Source: Euphorbia lathyris
Lineage: Eukaryota; Streptophyta; Magnoliopsida; Malpighiales; Euphorbiaceae
Length of the DNA stretch: 64,000 nt
Direction: 5' to 3'
NCBI RefSeq assembly: GCF_963576675.1
Contig: NC_088914.1
Coordinates: forward strand, 78,366,441 to 78,430,440
Shown here: piece after piece, positions 23,167 to 35,618 of the stretch
Layout: each line of letters starts with the position of its first letter
Position numbering within the stretch: position 1 is the first letter of the stretch
Notes under the pieces: model-generated
The model's database searches: none
Told to the model about the DNA's origin: nothing
What the model saw: the letters and a program-made list of their open reading frames with translations, nothing else
Program-made: the position numbers and the translations under genes

Positions 23167-25339
23167 CTGTAGTTCCTGTTTCTAGCACTATTTCTGCCTC
23201 TTCTAACGAGGGGAGTGGAGTTTTTCTATCAAAGGCACAATATGCGCGCTTGCTAGGAATGTTGGATGCCCCTGATCAAAGGCCAGAACAACATACTCAA
23301 CATAACCATGTTATAGGCAATGTGGTTTCAGGTACTCATGTTTTTACTTCCTTTATAGGACATGTTTCCTCTGCATTCAATGAAGATTGGATCTTGGATA
23401 GTGGAGCTACTGATCATATAAGTAATAATATTGATAGTTTTGAGTCTTTACATGATGTGAATAATGTCAGTGTATGTTTGCCCAATGATGCTAGTTTAAT
23501 TGTGAATAAAATAGGTACGGTTAAAATGAATTCATACATCACTTTGCAGAATGTATTCTTTATACCTAGCTTTAAGTTTAACATAATTTCAGTAAGTAGG
23601 CTAGCTGAACATTCTCAAGTGTCTTATGTGTTTGCTGATGGTGTGTGTCATGTTCAGGACACTCATCTTCAGCAGACGATTGGTTCAGCTAGGTTTTGCA
23701 ATGGCCTATATTTCTTGCCTCGAGAATTGTCATGTGCTAGTACGGTGTCTGCAGTTTCTTCTCAATCTACTCAACCTTTCTCTGTCAAGGAACTTTGGCA
23801 TTTTCGGTTGGGTCATTTCCCATTTTCTAAGTTCGAGTTGTTTGATGTTTTTCCTCATTCTATGGATTGTAATAAAGATAGCCATTATGATTGTAAAGTG
23901 TGTCCTTTGGCTAAGATGAAAAGGCTTCCTTTTCCTGTTAGTTCAACTAAGTCAGAAACTATGTTTGATTTAGTACATTTGGATGTTTGGGGACCTTTTG
24001 CTACAGAATCTCATGCTGGTTATAAGTATTTTCTCACAGTCATTGATGATTATATTCATTATACTTAGATTTTTTTGTTAAAAACTAAGGCCCCAGCCTC
24101 AAAATTTATTCAAGGTTTTTATGCTTATGTTCAGGTCCATTTCTCAAAGAACATTAAAATTTTGAGAAGTGACAATGCTCCTGAACTTCATGTTGATTTT
24201 TGTTTAGCTAAAGGAATTTTGCATCAGTTATCATGCCCTTATACCCCTCAACAAAACAGCATTGTTGAGAGAAAACATCAGCACTTGCTTAGTGTGGCTA
24301 GGTCTTTGCGTTTTCAATCTTCTTTGCCACTTACTTTTTGGTCTGACTGTATTCTATATGCATCATTTCTTATTAATATATTTCCTACTCCTGTTTTGAG
24401 TAATAAAAGTCCTCATGAAGTTTTGTTTGGAGAAAAGCCTAAGTATGATATGTTAAGAGTCTTTGGTAGTTTAGTATATATTAAAAATTTAAAACCTAAT
24501 CAGTCTAAGTTTGATGTCAGGGGAATACCTTGTGTTTTTGTTGGTTATAAGTCACAAATGAAGGGATATAAGGTTTTTAATTTAGATTCTCATACATATA
24601 CTGTTTCTAGAGATGTCAAGTTTGTGGAACATGTTTTTCTATATCAGGAACTTGAGGCATATCAGGTGCATGAGGAACCTCAATTGTTAAGTACAATTTT
24701 TTTAACTAGTTTGTATCCTGTTGCAAAATCTGTGCCTGTAGTTGATCATATACCTAATACCCCTTCACAATTTGTTTCAGATTCTTTGCCTGATATTCCT
24801 AGACCTGATATTCACATTCATGATTTAACAAATGCTGTTAATGATGTGTCTCTCTTATCACATAATGATTCTATAAAGGATGTGGTGCCTGTTGATATGG
24901 TTTCTAATGATGACATAGCTGATATTATTGATCTAGTGGATGAAAATTTAGATTTGGGAGTAAGAAAGTCTAGTAGAGTTCGAACTAAGCCTTCTTACTT
25001 AACTGATTACCATTGTAATCAACTTAGTGCTAGTTCTTCTGCGTCTTCAGTTAAAATTAATCCCAAATATCCTCTTTCTAATATTGTTAGCTATGACAGA
25101 TTGTCTGATCCTCACAAGAATCATGTTTTAAATATCACTATTATTCCTGAGCCTAAAAATTATAAAGAGGCAGTGAAACATGTCTGTTGGCAACAAGCAA
25201 TGGACACAGAATTAAGGGCATTAGAACAAACTAAAACATGGACATTAACAGAGTTACCTCCGGGTACTGTTCCAATAGGTTTTCAGATGGGTTTTCAAAG
25301 TGAAACTTAAGAGTGATGGGACCTTGGAAAGGTACAAGG
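23167..25339 (+). pseudogene. pol: pol of element H, protease-integrase block (copy 1)
   Basis: Continues H after insertion A. Protease motif DWILDSGATDHIS (about 23385-23425); pre-integrase LWHFRLGH...CKVCPLAK; integrase with HLDVWGP, SDNAPELH and the E in IVERKHQ; then a basic C-terminal segment reaching the start of RT (NYKEAVKHVCWQQAMDTEL). Broken by TAG at 24066-24068 and a frameshift near 25280; both are also in copy 2 (55961-58081), so both predate the duplication. Cut at 25339 by element B. Confidence 0.9.
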
Positions 25340-26679
25340 TGTTGAAACACCTTTCCACATAATTTTGATTTGACAAAATTGTTTAAGTATAACTTAAAAT
25401 ACATATTCTAAACACATTAAGTTTAAATGCTTTGATTTATTCTACTAATGTGTTTGTTCAATGTTGAGTTAAAACTGTTATAAGACATAAGGATAAAAAG
25501 GCCCAAGCCCAATACGGAAGCCAAGGCCCAAGTCAAACAACTCAGTATACTCGGCCCGCGTTTGTCAAGACGTTGCCGTTTTGAACAAAACGCAACTCAG
25601 CAAACGGAAGGATCTAGAAGACCTTTGGGAACAACTTCAAGATGAAGCTGCTGAGTAGTCTCGACAAACGTACAAGACAGCAGCTGGCGAAGGAAAACTT
25701 CCAAACAAAGTGTTTCCTCTTTTTGGCAAAGTTCAGACGACACAGTATGCTGTCTAGTTGACCTTACCATAAAAGGAGAGACCATCTGCTGAGCTGACCG
25801 AGGACAGAAGATACACGATTGTGATTGGCCGAGAGCTCTGAGCAAGTCAGGATGACAACGACATATAGCCGTTTCCCTCCAACGGTTATTTCGAAATTCA
25901 AAATGACCGATGCCCAGACGTCTCTATAAATAGTGCCATCACAAGCTTCATTACACACAGAACTTGATCAAGCCATTACGCTGACCAAATCTCTACAAGT
26001 TCTGCAAGCAAGAAGCAAAGCAAAAATTCTTACACTACATTTCTCATATCTGTGTAAAAGTCTAGAGTGATTGTAAATCGTCTAAAGTGTCTTAGCACAT
26101 CTTTGTATTAGGACAAAACACTTATCATTTCTAGAGATAGAAAGGAGAGGCTGAGTACTCGGTTTTAAGTACTCAGCGGAGAGATTAGGATTGAGTAGAA
26201 GTATAGAGGAAGGTACTCTTGTCATACTCAATTGCTGATATTGTAAAAGGTTTGAGGCTCTACCTTTAAGGAGCTCAGTAGAGTATTTGAAATCTCGGAA
26301 CGTGTTCCGGGGACAGGACGTAGGCTTAGAAGAAGCCGAACCTGGATAAATCTGCTGAGTGAAGTATTTCTTACCTTAACTCCTTATTTATATTGCTTGC
26401 TTTAAATAATCAAAACTGACCAAGTAAAGAGGTCAAGTTGAGTTGTGCGCGTTGAACGTCTGAGCTCAGGAATAGACTCTAAGTGCTATTTCCTGACTCA
26501 AGCTAAGAAACTGACCTAGTCACCTGTTGACTAAGCCAGTATCTTATTGTTTACTCAGCGCCGCTGTTCAAATCTTTTTCTTTAGAAAAAGAAGTCTGCC
26601 TAAATTGCAAAAAGTTTAAATAGTTCCTAACCCCCCCCCCCCCTTGGAACTATACTTGCAACTAAACAAGGGACCAACA
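25340..26679 (+). repeat. 5' LTR of element B
   Basis: 1340 bp, TGTTGAAACACC...GGGACCAACA. TATAAATA lies at 25925-25932. It ends after a long poly-C run (about 26631-26643) of variable length between copies. Confidence 0.95.
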
Positions 26680-26681
26680 AG

Positions 26682-26693
26682 TGGTATCAGAGC
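26682..26693 (+). promoter_or_regulatory. Primer binding site of B (initiator Met tRNA)
   Basis: TGGTATCAGAGC, two bases after the LTR end. Confidence 0.9.
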
Positions 26694-28176
26694 TTAAAAG
26701 CTCACTCTAAACGGTCTAACAACCTTGAGCTGATCCCTACCATGGGCGAAAACAGCACTCGGTTTCTCCCTGGAAACCAAACAACTCAATTACTGCCTGA
26801 GGGGCTGTCCATTACTAGGCCTCCCCTATTCTTCGGGTCAAACTATACCTTCTGGAAGAATAGGATGAAAAACTTCATTCAGACTACAAACATGAGTGCC
26901 TGGCTATGCATAGTCCAAGGCCCGTTTGTACCTGTCGAGGTTGTGGCTGGCCAAACAGTTATAAAAGTTGAGGCTAAATGGACAGAGGATGATCTTAAGA
27001 AGCTTCAAAACCATGCTTCGGCTATCAATATGCTTCACTGTGCGCTCGATGCTGCAGAATATAACAAAATCTCAGGTTGCGAGTCAGCACAAGAGATCTG
27101 GAAAAAGCTGGAAGTCACCTACGAGGGAACAAACAAAGTAAAAGAATCCAAGGTGAATCAGCAGATGAGACTGTACGAGCTGTTCGAGATGAACAATGAT
27201 GAGGGCATCTCAAACATGAACGCAAGGTTCACCAACATCATAAATGAGCTCAAGAGACTTGGGAAAATCTTCACTGAGGAAGAACAAGTCAAAAAGATAC
27301 TCAGGAGTCTTCCGAAGGACTGGCAAGCAAAGAAGACAGCAGTTGAGGAAGCTCAGGATTTAACCACCTACAAATATGACGAACTCATCGGTTCATTGCT
27401 GACCCATGAAATATCCATGAAAAACTTTGAGGTGAAGGAAAAATCTGATGACAAGAAGCAGAAGTCACTTGTCATGAAAGCTGACTCCACTGACGGGAGT
27501 TCAACTGATGATGAGGAGATGGCTATGTTCACAAGGAAGATGAAAAGGCTGTTCAGGAAGAACGACAAATACTCTAAAAAGCCTTACAAAAAGTTTGATA
27601 AGTATAAGGCTGACTCAAGCGACAGCAAATACAGAAAGGACAGCTCAAAGCCCATTACATGTTTTGAGTGCCATCAAACTGGCCACATTAAGTCAAACTG
27701 CCCCACGCTGGGGAAAGACAAGAAAAGTGGGAAGAAAGCAATGGTGGCTACTTGGAGCGACAGCGATGAGTCTTCATCCACAGAAACTGAGGCCACCGAG
27801 TCAGCGAAGATATGCTTCATGGCTGACGAACTTGCTGAGCCATGCGTCTCTGAGCATGCTGACCCATCCATCGCATCAGATGATGAGGAACAATCAAATG
27901 AGGTAATTTCTCTTCCCCAGCTCAGAAACGATATGGTTAATGCCCTGAGTGATCTCTATACATTGTCAAGAAGTGTAATAAGAAAGTTAGAGCACTCAGC
28001 AAGCGCTGTGACGAAGTGGAAGAGGTCAAACTAAGTGACCTCAGATACCTTCTTCAGGACAATTCGACTCTGTATGATAATATGAAGATCATACATGAGT
28101 ATGTCTCTGAAGTCCAGTCAGTTTCAAAGAAACTGAGGAAGGACGTCACAACCATCCAGAACCAACTAAAGGTTCC

Positions 28177-31166
28177 TGTTAGACGAGGTGTCGCGGCCTA
28201 ATCTCCCGGGCGGACCGGGGGGTGGACACCTCATGGCGACGTAAGCGGTGATTGGCACCGAAAGCAACCAATCGTGGAATCAAGCTGCTCGGCAGGACCG
28301 GAGCTCGGAGATATGGAAGAGTCGCCACCCACGAATGGGAAAATGAACACCGATCCCTTGCGGGAGATCGGTGTGGGTTCGGAAAACTTAGGTACGAGCC
28401 GAGAAGGCTAGCTCCTTTCCGGAGAAAGGCTACTAGGCATCCCGACATTGCCCGGTTATGAACCACCGGCCTCCTACTCAGCATGTTAGGCGATAACGGA
28501 CTAATCGTATACTTCTTTAAGTTTAAAATTCATTTGAAACCTTTTCTTTCTCTTTTTAGAAACCGTTTTGAGCATATATTATTGAAAAGCCACTTTAGCA
28601 AAGAATCACCCATTTACATCAATTTGATATACATACAAAGAGAGAGGGAGAAGGAAGAATTGATTTATTTACCACGGGATTTACATGTCATGTTGCCTGT
28701 TAATTCTATACTAACTCATTTCCCCAAAACGAGTTTATTTACATGGTTCGTACCTTAATCGCCGTTGGAACGATTTAGGTACGTTTCAAAACCCCGTTTG
28801 ATGAAGTCCGCCTGAATCGCCGTTGGAACGATTCGGGCGTTGAAAATGTTGGGATAAAAGCCTTTAATAAGAAAACGTGGTTAAACATACAAGTCAATTT
28901 TATTTTGTACAAATCATTTAAGAAAACGATTCAAAACTTCATTATTTATAATGAAAACGATTTTAATTACAAGGTTCGCTTAATCCATCGTTGGAACGGA
29001 CTAAGGTTTTAAAGCGTGGTGTTTTGGGAAACGATTTGAAATGTCAAGAAAACACTATTTATTTACATTAGGAGCCTCTAAAAAACCATTAGTTTAAATG
29101 ATTAAATTAAAAACTCTTTTTGTGATTTATTTTCCCCTTTTCCTTAATGGATTCTCTACTAGTCATAATTACAATAATAAACATATTTAAACCAAAATTC
29201 AATCCCAAATAAAGCCCATTTGAAACATGGACCCCTAAATGGCCCAAAAGAACAAAGGAAATAATATAAGCATATATATATACATTTTAATCCAAAAAAA
29301 GATATGAAATAAAAGTTAATGAAAAGAGATTATATAATACATATATGAAAATACTAAATATAATACATTTATACTTTAAACATGTGAAAATAGTAAATAA
29401 AGCTCCTAGATAAGAAAATAACATTTATTCCCAAAATAGTTTTATTTAATAATAATTAATATAACCCAAATATCCCAAAACTATATATATACATAACTAA
29501 TGTAATTTTAAATGTCAAAATAATATCTATTCATCCAATAATTAATCACTCCCAAAACACCCAAGTAAATATTCTTTTAAAATGAAATTCATTACCATTT
29601 AAGTAAAGGAAAAAGAAAAGAAAAGATATATATACATATACTTATATTTAATAAAAAATGATATATAAACATCCCAAATAATTATATATACCAAATGTCT
29701 AAAAATAGTTTGAAAATATATATTACATAAATATACATATATATACAAAGGACCAACAGCTTAAAAGTTAAGAAACAGGGACCAAAACAGTATTTTTTAC
29801 ATTCCAGCAGATTTACTGACGGAAAATCCGTCGGTAAACAGCAATTAGTGACAGTAATGGCACAGCAGCACTCCAATTGTTTCCAGATTTATTCAAAAAC
29901 TTTAAATTAAATCTAATTCAATCGTTTTGGATTTCCGAACTACCCAAAATGGGTCATAGTCAATGACGGAAGTTCCTAAAACGACGTTTTTATTTTAAAA
30001 CGTTATTCGGAAATATCTTTTCAAAAACTTATAATTACAACGTTTTCAATACCCGAACTACCTTTTAATCGGATCACGGTTCGTATTGGGATATCAAAAC
30101 GAGGTTTGTACTTCAAAACAAAACCGAACGTTTATCTAACAAGAGACGGGAATTAAATAAATACGAAAAATTAAATAAAACGTGATAAATAAATAAATGA
30201 CAAAACAAATAAAATTATAACATAAAAATAAATAAAGGAAAAGAAATAAATTAAATAAAATAAAACGAGTCTAGTCCTCGGATAATACCTCAAGTTCGGT
30301 ATCTGACAGTCGAAGCCGATTGATTCCACGAGTCGTGATTTTTCGGTTTTTTTGTGTTTTTTAGTAAAAATTTAACTTTGGGAAAATTTGGATTTTTTTG
30401 GGAAAAAAAATATTTTCTCCAAAAAATTGACTTTCTCTCTCTAAAAATATTTAGAGTGAGAAAGCTCCAAAGAATCCCTCTTCAAATGCATGGGGATCCG
30501 TGCCTTTTATAGGCAAACGGATCCCCGGCGGAATGGGCGACGCCCAAAAAGAATCGGGCGTCGCCCAAGGGGGTTGGGCGGCCGCCCAACCTCAAGTTGG
30601 GCTATCGCCCAACAATAGTTGGGCGCGCGCCCAACCGCCGTTGGGCGTTCGCCCGACGTCGGTGGGTGCTCGTCCAACGACCGCCGGAGCGCGTCTCGCG
30701 CCGTCGGGCGCGCACGCCCTGCGGCCATCGAGCGTGCGTTCCGTGCCATCGGGCGCCCACGCGTCGCGGCCGTCGAACGCGCGTTCCGCGCTGCCGGGCG
30801 CACACGCCCCGCGGCCGACGAGAGCGCGCTCCGCGCCACCGGGCCCGTGCATCGCTCAGACGTCGAGCGCGCGCCACTTGTGGTTGGATGCGTGCATCCG
30901 ACGGACGTCGAGCGCGCGTCCCGCGCCGTCGAGCGGGCGTCCGACTGTCGTCGACCGCGCGTCATATGCCGCTAAGCGCTCGCACCATGCCGCTAAGCAT
31001 TCGCGAGACACCCCATTGGCAACAGCGACCCGCCATAACTCTTTCTTCCTTATTATGTACTTATCATTCTTTATATATTTTTTGTTTTTCAAAACTTCCG
31101 GAATCAATCGCTTCAACCGTCTTGTTTTCAGGTTTTCGTCACAGGTCCTCCGACTCGGTGTCTACA
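28177..31166 (-). repeat. 3' LTR of element C
   Basis: 2990 bp; TGTTAGACGAGG...GTCTACA on the plus strand. It includes a TATA for minus-strand transcription (minus TATAAAA, plus 30505-30511), a GC-rich palindrome block, and long AT-rich R/U5 sequence. The near-identical partner is at 43922-46942. Confidence 0.93.
30521..31010. repeat. GC-rich palindrome block in the U3 of the 3' LTR of C
   Basis: Short palindromes of the form TTGGGCG-NN-CGCCCAA are repeated here (for example TTGGGCGGCCGCCCAA and TTGGGCGCGCGCCCAA), followed by CpG-dense repeats built on GGGCGC and CGTCGAGCGCG. In element orientation the block lies immediately upstream of the TATA box. The long ORFs in this block on several frames are composition artefacts. 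Confidence 0.8.
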
Positions 31167-31400
31167 GTTGCCCCTACTTTGCTATTTTGACAGTGATGTG
31201 TGTGTTTTGAAAACGTTTTTTGCTAACGCACACATGCAATGTAAAACATATAAAAAGTAAAAGACACGTAAAGAGTAGGAGGGAGAATACCTGACCTTCG
31301 CGCTGCGCGCTCTGGTGTTGTTTGTCGATTCTTTCCAGCCTTGCCTCTGAATCGGCCGTTGGTGGATGTTTTTCTCTCGAAATCTAGCGTACGTTGACTA

Positions 31401-31650
31401 TGGGTAAGAATGGCTCAAAAGCAACCTCGGTCGTGGACCGTAGGTAAGATGGCTAAAAAGCTACCTCGGTCGTGAACCGTAGGTAAGATGGCTAAAAAGC
31501 TACCTCGGTCGTGAACCGTAGGTAAGATGGCTAAAAAGCTACCTCGGTCGTGAACCGTAGGTAAGATGGCTAAAAAGCTACCTCGGTCGTGAACCGTAGG
31601 TAAGATGGCTAAAAAGCTCCCTCGGTCGTGAACCGTAGGTAAGATGGCTC
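31401..31650. repeat. 39-bp tandem repeat, ~6.4 copies
   Basis: The unit is GTAGGTAAGATGGCTAAAAA plus about 19 more bases, ending near GGTCGTGAACC. Inner copies are nearly identical and the outer ones diverged. It lies between the 3' LTR and the antisense gene promoter of element C. Tat elements are known for variable tandem repeats in this 3' region. Confidence 0.9.
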
Positions 31651-32022
31651 AAGGGCAGAAAAGTTCTTTCTAACGATTCTGAATTCTTTTAAAACACCAT
31701 TGTCTGGATTTTCTCACTGGAGCTAGTGTCCTGGAGGTTCGAATGGTTTGGTAGGAATGTCTTTTTGGTTTGGAATGATTCACATTGTCGATTATTTTTC
31801 TGTTGACTGTCGTCTGTATTTTGACTGGTGCCACTGTTCTGTAAAATTTTGACTGTCGTCTGGAGTCATGTCCTTGGGGTATTGGTTGCTGTCTGGGAGG
31901 AATGCAGGCTGAAACGGACTGCAAATCGGAGGTCTGTGCACCTGGTAATTAATTATTTACTTTTTACCTTTATGTCATATCGTATTTTTTTCACTATTTA
32001 CGGGAATACCATTCCCTCTTCC

Positions 32023-32030
32023 TATATAAG
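32023..32030 (+). promoter_or_regulatory. TATA box of the antisense PMD gene in element C
   Basis: TATATAAG on the plus strand, 86 bp before the ATG at 32109, followed by a pyrimidine-rich leader (CTTCTCTCTCTTC). This gives the cargo gene a plausible promoter separate from the LTR. Confidence 0.65.
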
Positions 32031-32108
32031 GTGGTGGGGTTTCATTTCAACCCCACACCTTCTCTCTCTTCTTTCTCTCTCTAGACTTTGATTTGGATTA
32101 TCCTCGGG

Positions 32109-35100
32109 ATGGATTTGGATGAATGCGATGGCACGAGAGGCATGGATGAGGTTTACGTGAACCTAGATAGAGTGGACCCTTTCCACGACCCTACGACGCA
32201 TCTGAGCCGGACACGCTGCAACGAGGTAAGTGATTTCTCACTTTTGTTTGATTCAAATTCTAGGCTTTAGTATTCCTATCCGAACATGATTTGCATGCTA
32301 ACTTTTAGATTGCCTTAGAGGACTTTAGCTAGAAAACATGAATTTCTTCACTTACAAGTAACACTTGTTTGTTTCTGTGTACGAACGCGCGTTATATGCA
32401 TGTGAGTAGTAACCCTGCGAATTCCTGCATGCTAACAGTAAAAATAACGTGAATAGTAAAAACGTGAATAGTGCACGTGAATAGTGACAACTTAACTAAT
32501 GCACGTGAATAGTGAAAACTTAACTAATGCATGTGAATAGTAAAACTTAACTAATGCACGTGAATAGTAAAAACGTGAATAGTGAATGTGAATAGTGAAA
32601 ACTTAAATAGTGAAAATTTAACTAATGCGCGTGAATAGTGCATGTGAATAGTAAAAAAGTGAATAGTGAAAATTTAACTAATGCCCGTGAATGGTAAACT
32701 TAACCTATGCTCCTTGTCAATGCGGACGAGAGTGGATTAAAGAATTAACTAAACCTTACATGAGCGACCCTAAAGGAGAGACTTTTATAGAAAGTTGGCC
32801 CTAATTGACCAGATGTCTCTAGGTTAGATAATGAAAGAATACCTAGTCTTAACGTGTTTTCATCAATCGTACGCTTTAGGAATCGTATTTAAATTTTCCT
32901 GTCTTGTTCTTTCTAGTTCATCGAGATTTCCGGGACTACGGCTGAGATTCATTCGTGGTATGCTAGGCTAGGCGCCGCGGCGAGAGCCCGTGTGCGCGAG
33001 TTGGGCTTCGAGCCCTTTATTTCAGCGCTGCCCCGCACCAACGGGGTGTGTGATCGTTTTGGCCTACGTGCCTTATGCGAGCGGTGGGTTGACTCGACCC
33101 ACACCTTCCATCTTTCCTTTGGGGAGATGACCATCTCGCCCAGAGATTTCTCTTTGTTGACGGGGCTGCGGGGGAGCAGCACTCCAGTTCCCTTTCATTT
33201 TGACCTGATGCGACCGCGGGTTGACCTCGCTAGGCTTGCTGCTTTGATTGGGCCGGGAGTTTGTCCAGGCGCCAGATCTACTCCGGCGAAGTTTATTTCT
33301 ACTGCGAGTCTTTTGAGTCGCCGGGATTTTTGCGAGACGGACGATGCTGACTTGGCAGTTCGTAGTTTCCTAGTGTATACCCTGAGTGAGACGATTTTCC
33401 GCACCAAGAGCGGAAAGGTACACGCTAGTCTTATTCAGGCTCTCAGTGATTTGGATGCGGCAGCGTCTTATGATTGGGCGGGAGCGGGCCTAGCCTTCTT
33501 ATATAAGTTTTTTGATTTGACTTGCCGAAAGCGCAAGGACTTCGGTGGTTACACATTTGCCCTACTGGTACGTTACGCATCCTTGACTCGCCCATTTTAT
33601 CTCCTTCGCGCTTTTACGTTCATGACCCTTGTTTTTACCGCAGGTTTGGGCGTACGAGAGGTGGATTCTTCCTAGCCAGTCTCGGCCTCGACCACGAGTA
33701 CCGAGGCTCCCTCTCATGACTCGGTGGAGAGAGTTTGACCTAGGCGCAGAGAAGAGACGGACGGTGGCGCGACTCCTAGACTGGGTTGACTCGCGGGCCC
33801 TGGGACAGGTAGATATCTTCTAGTCGCGCTAGATTCTTGTTTGATCTGACCTGACCCCCCTTTTGTGTTTTCAGATCAAATTCAGGTGGGACGATCTTGA
33901 CTTCGGTCCCGACCACATGTACGTGACTTTGATCCAGGAGCAGCAGTGCGTGCTCACTGGCCCCTGCGTGCGGGCTTGGTATTTGGGCGACCGGGGCATC
34001 ACCGGGGTTAGTGACGCACACTGGACACCGGGCGAGATTCCCGTTTCCATGTTCGCGGTGCGGACCATGCCCCTGTCGGTCATCTGTCAGGACTTGACCC
34101 GTCGGTTTGTCGGTAGAGAGTTGTGGGTTTATGCCGGGGGCCGTGATCCCTACCTGTCGACTCTGTTGAGCGCGAGGGATGCCCCAGCGGTAGCGATGGA
34201 GGTGGATCCGGTGGCAGACGTATTTTCGAGGGAGGCTTTCGCGGCAGTCTTTGGTCAGGAGGAAGTCCCGGTAAGTGATTCCGCTTTTTACCTTTTATTC
34301 ATGAGATGGTTAGCGGTATTTATTGTGTTTTTATTTGCAGGAGGGGTCCTTGAGGAGTGCTCATTTATCGGACTTCTTTGACAGTACTCGAGCTCAGACA
34401 TCCGTAGACGAGCCACCCTACTATGTCGGCGAGTCCTCCAGTGCCGCCCGACCGGAGAGGTCTTCCCTAGGCGTGCCCGTACCGGACTACGGGAGAGATT
34501 TTGCCACGGTTTGTTACGATGAGTCCGGGGCAGCTTATGCGGGGGTCGAGGCGGCTCCTTCTATCTTTACCTCGAGGGTCCCATTTAATCCTTTAGACGC
34601 TTCTCTGACTACGAGAGAGACCTGTACAGATTATGTGGGACTGTCCGGTTACCTCTGAGACCGCCTCAGCTTGCGTTGTGCCGATCACCTGGTATGTATC
34701 CTTACTTTATTTTAGTGTAGTGGAATGCATGCATGTATGTATGATTTCTGTTCTTGCCTATGCTGCTTCGTTTTTTTCTCTTTTTTTTTCATATGTTTTT
34801 CTTCTTTTTTTTCCTTTTTTAGAGCGATCTTCACGCCCATGAGCGGAGACGGAGTGAGTCGGTGCGGGAGGCCGATGCCAGGGTTGGCCAGGTGTACCAA
34901 GAGCGGAACGACCACTGGTCGGAGGTGATGCGGAGGGAGACTGCTGGACATCTTATCGTTGTGAAGAGGGCACGTGATGAGACGATTGGACGCCTCGCTG
35001 CCGAGGAGAGGGTGCATGTTGAGACCACAAGACGCCTCGCTGCCGAGGAGAGAGCACGAGTTGCTGAGGAGAGGCTCCGAGTTACCGAGGAGACCTTATC

Positions 35101-35161
35101 TGCGGAGCGGGCATCGCATTTGAGGGGGTTTGAGGCCTACTGGGACTTTCCTCCATATTAG
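32109..35161 (+). pseudogene. Plant mobile domain (PMD) gene, six exons, antisense cargo of element C
   Basis: Joining GT-AG exons gives a 672-codon frame: 32109-32225, 32917-33567, 33644-33808, 33875-34270, 34341-34691, 34823-35161. All five introns (691, 76, 66, 70 and 131 bp) are phase 0. Exon 2 has the PMD core: ALCERWVDSTHTFHLSFGEM, then ISPRDFSLLTGL and FLVYTLSETIF. Exons 2-3 join at FALL/VWAYERW and exon 4 holds IKFRWDDLDFGP. The last exon is a Glu/Arg-rich coiled coil with RLAAEER repeats. PMD proteins include the MAIN/MAIL1 family, linked to silencing and genome stability, and many transposon-borne relatives. One nonsense codon, TGA at 34656-34658 (codon 549), would remove the coiled coil. 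The exon model is inferred from splice signals and frame only. Own TATA box upstream; converges with pol. Confidence 0.8.
32440..32706. repeat. ~28-bp degenerate minisatellite in intron 1 of the PMD gene
   Basis: Repeated units around CACGTGAATAGTGAAAACTT followed by AACTAATG, with shortened variants GTGAATAGTAAAAAC; about ten units. It is wholly intronic in the PMD model. Confidence 0.85.
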
Positions 35162-35618
35162 GCTTATTATGTATTGCTTTGTAGTTTTCATTAGAGTTAC
35201 CCCGATGTATAGCTGATGTATAGGGAGTGGGGTGGATAGTAGGTAGGTTTTTTTTGTGAACAGTAAGATAGGAAATGTATAACTCATGATTCATATTACC
35301 ATACATTCAGTAGATTGTGATGATTCCAATCATTCTCGTCAAATATATTCATGCCTTTATTTATTTACAAACAACAGAAATACTTAGCCTCTTATACATT
35401 GTTTTTGTAACTGCTCAAGTTATAACTATTGTTACCAGGACCCGCCTTTCGGTTTTCGGATCCCGGCGATTTTTCTCCTCTCCTTTTACTATCCCGGAAT
35501 TTTTAAATGAGTGCCCTTTCGGATTTTCACCCATTGGGATTTCCCTTATTGTTGCATAGGTCGCCCTTTGTGGGTTTTCAACCTATCGGGAATTTTTCTT
35601 TCTTTTTCTCTTTTTTTT
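35162..35618. other. Convergent spacer between PMD gene and pol of element C
   Basis: No gene. Near 35439-35602 three related segments occur on the plus strand (CGCCTTTCGG, TGCCCTTTCGG, TCGCCCTTTGTGG), each followed by a GGGATTTTT-like stretch. They may mark the 3' end of the pol transcript on the minus strand. Confidence 0.5.

Noticed and set aside
28179..28484. 101-codon minus ORF and its plus partner, repeated at 43924-44229
   Set aside because: Both are the ends of the element C LTR; conservation only reflects LTR identity.
30500..31210. Long overlapping ORFs of 86-236 codons on both strands, rich in Arg, Ala and Pro
   Set aside because: They lie in the GC-rich palindrome block of the C LTR, stay open in several frames because the block lacks AT-rich stop codons, and match no protein pattern. 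The same happens at 46203-46996.
31401..31650. CRISPR-like array
   Set aside because: Units are contiguous without unique spacers, and the sequence is a plant retrotransposon.
34862..35161. Stand-alone 99-codon coiled-coil gene
   Set aside because: It starts at a non-ATG codon and joins the PMD frame exactly through the GT-AG intron 34692-34822, so it is the last exon.
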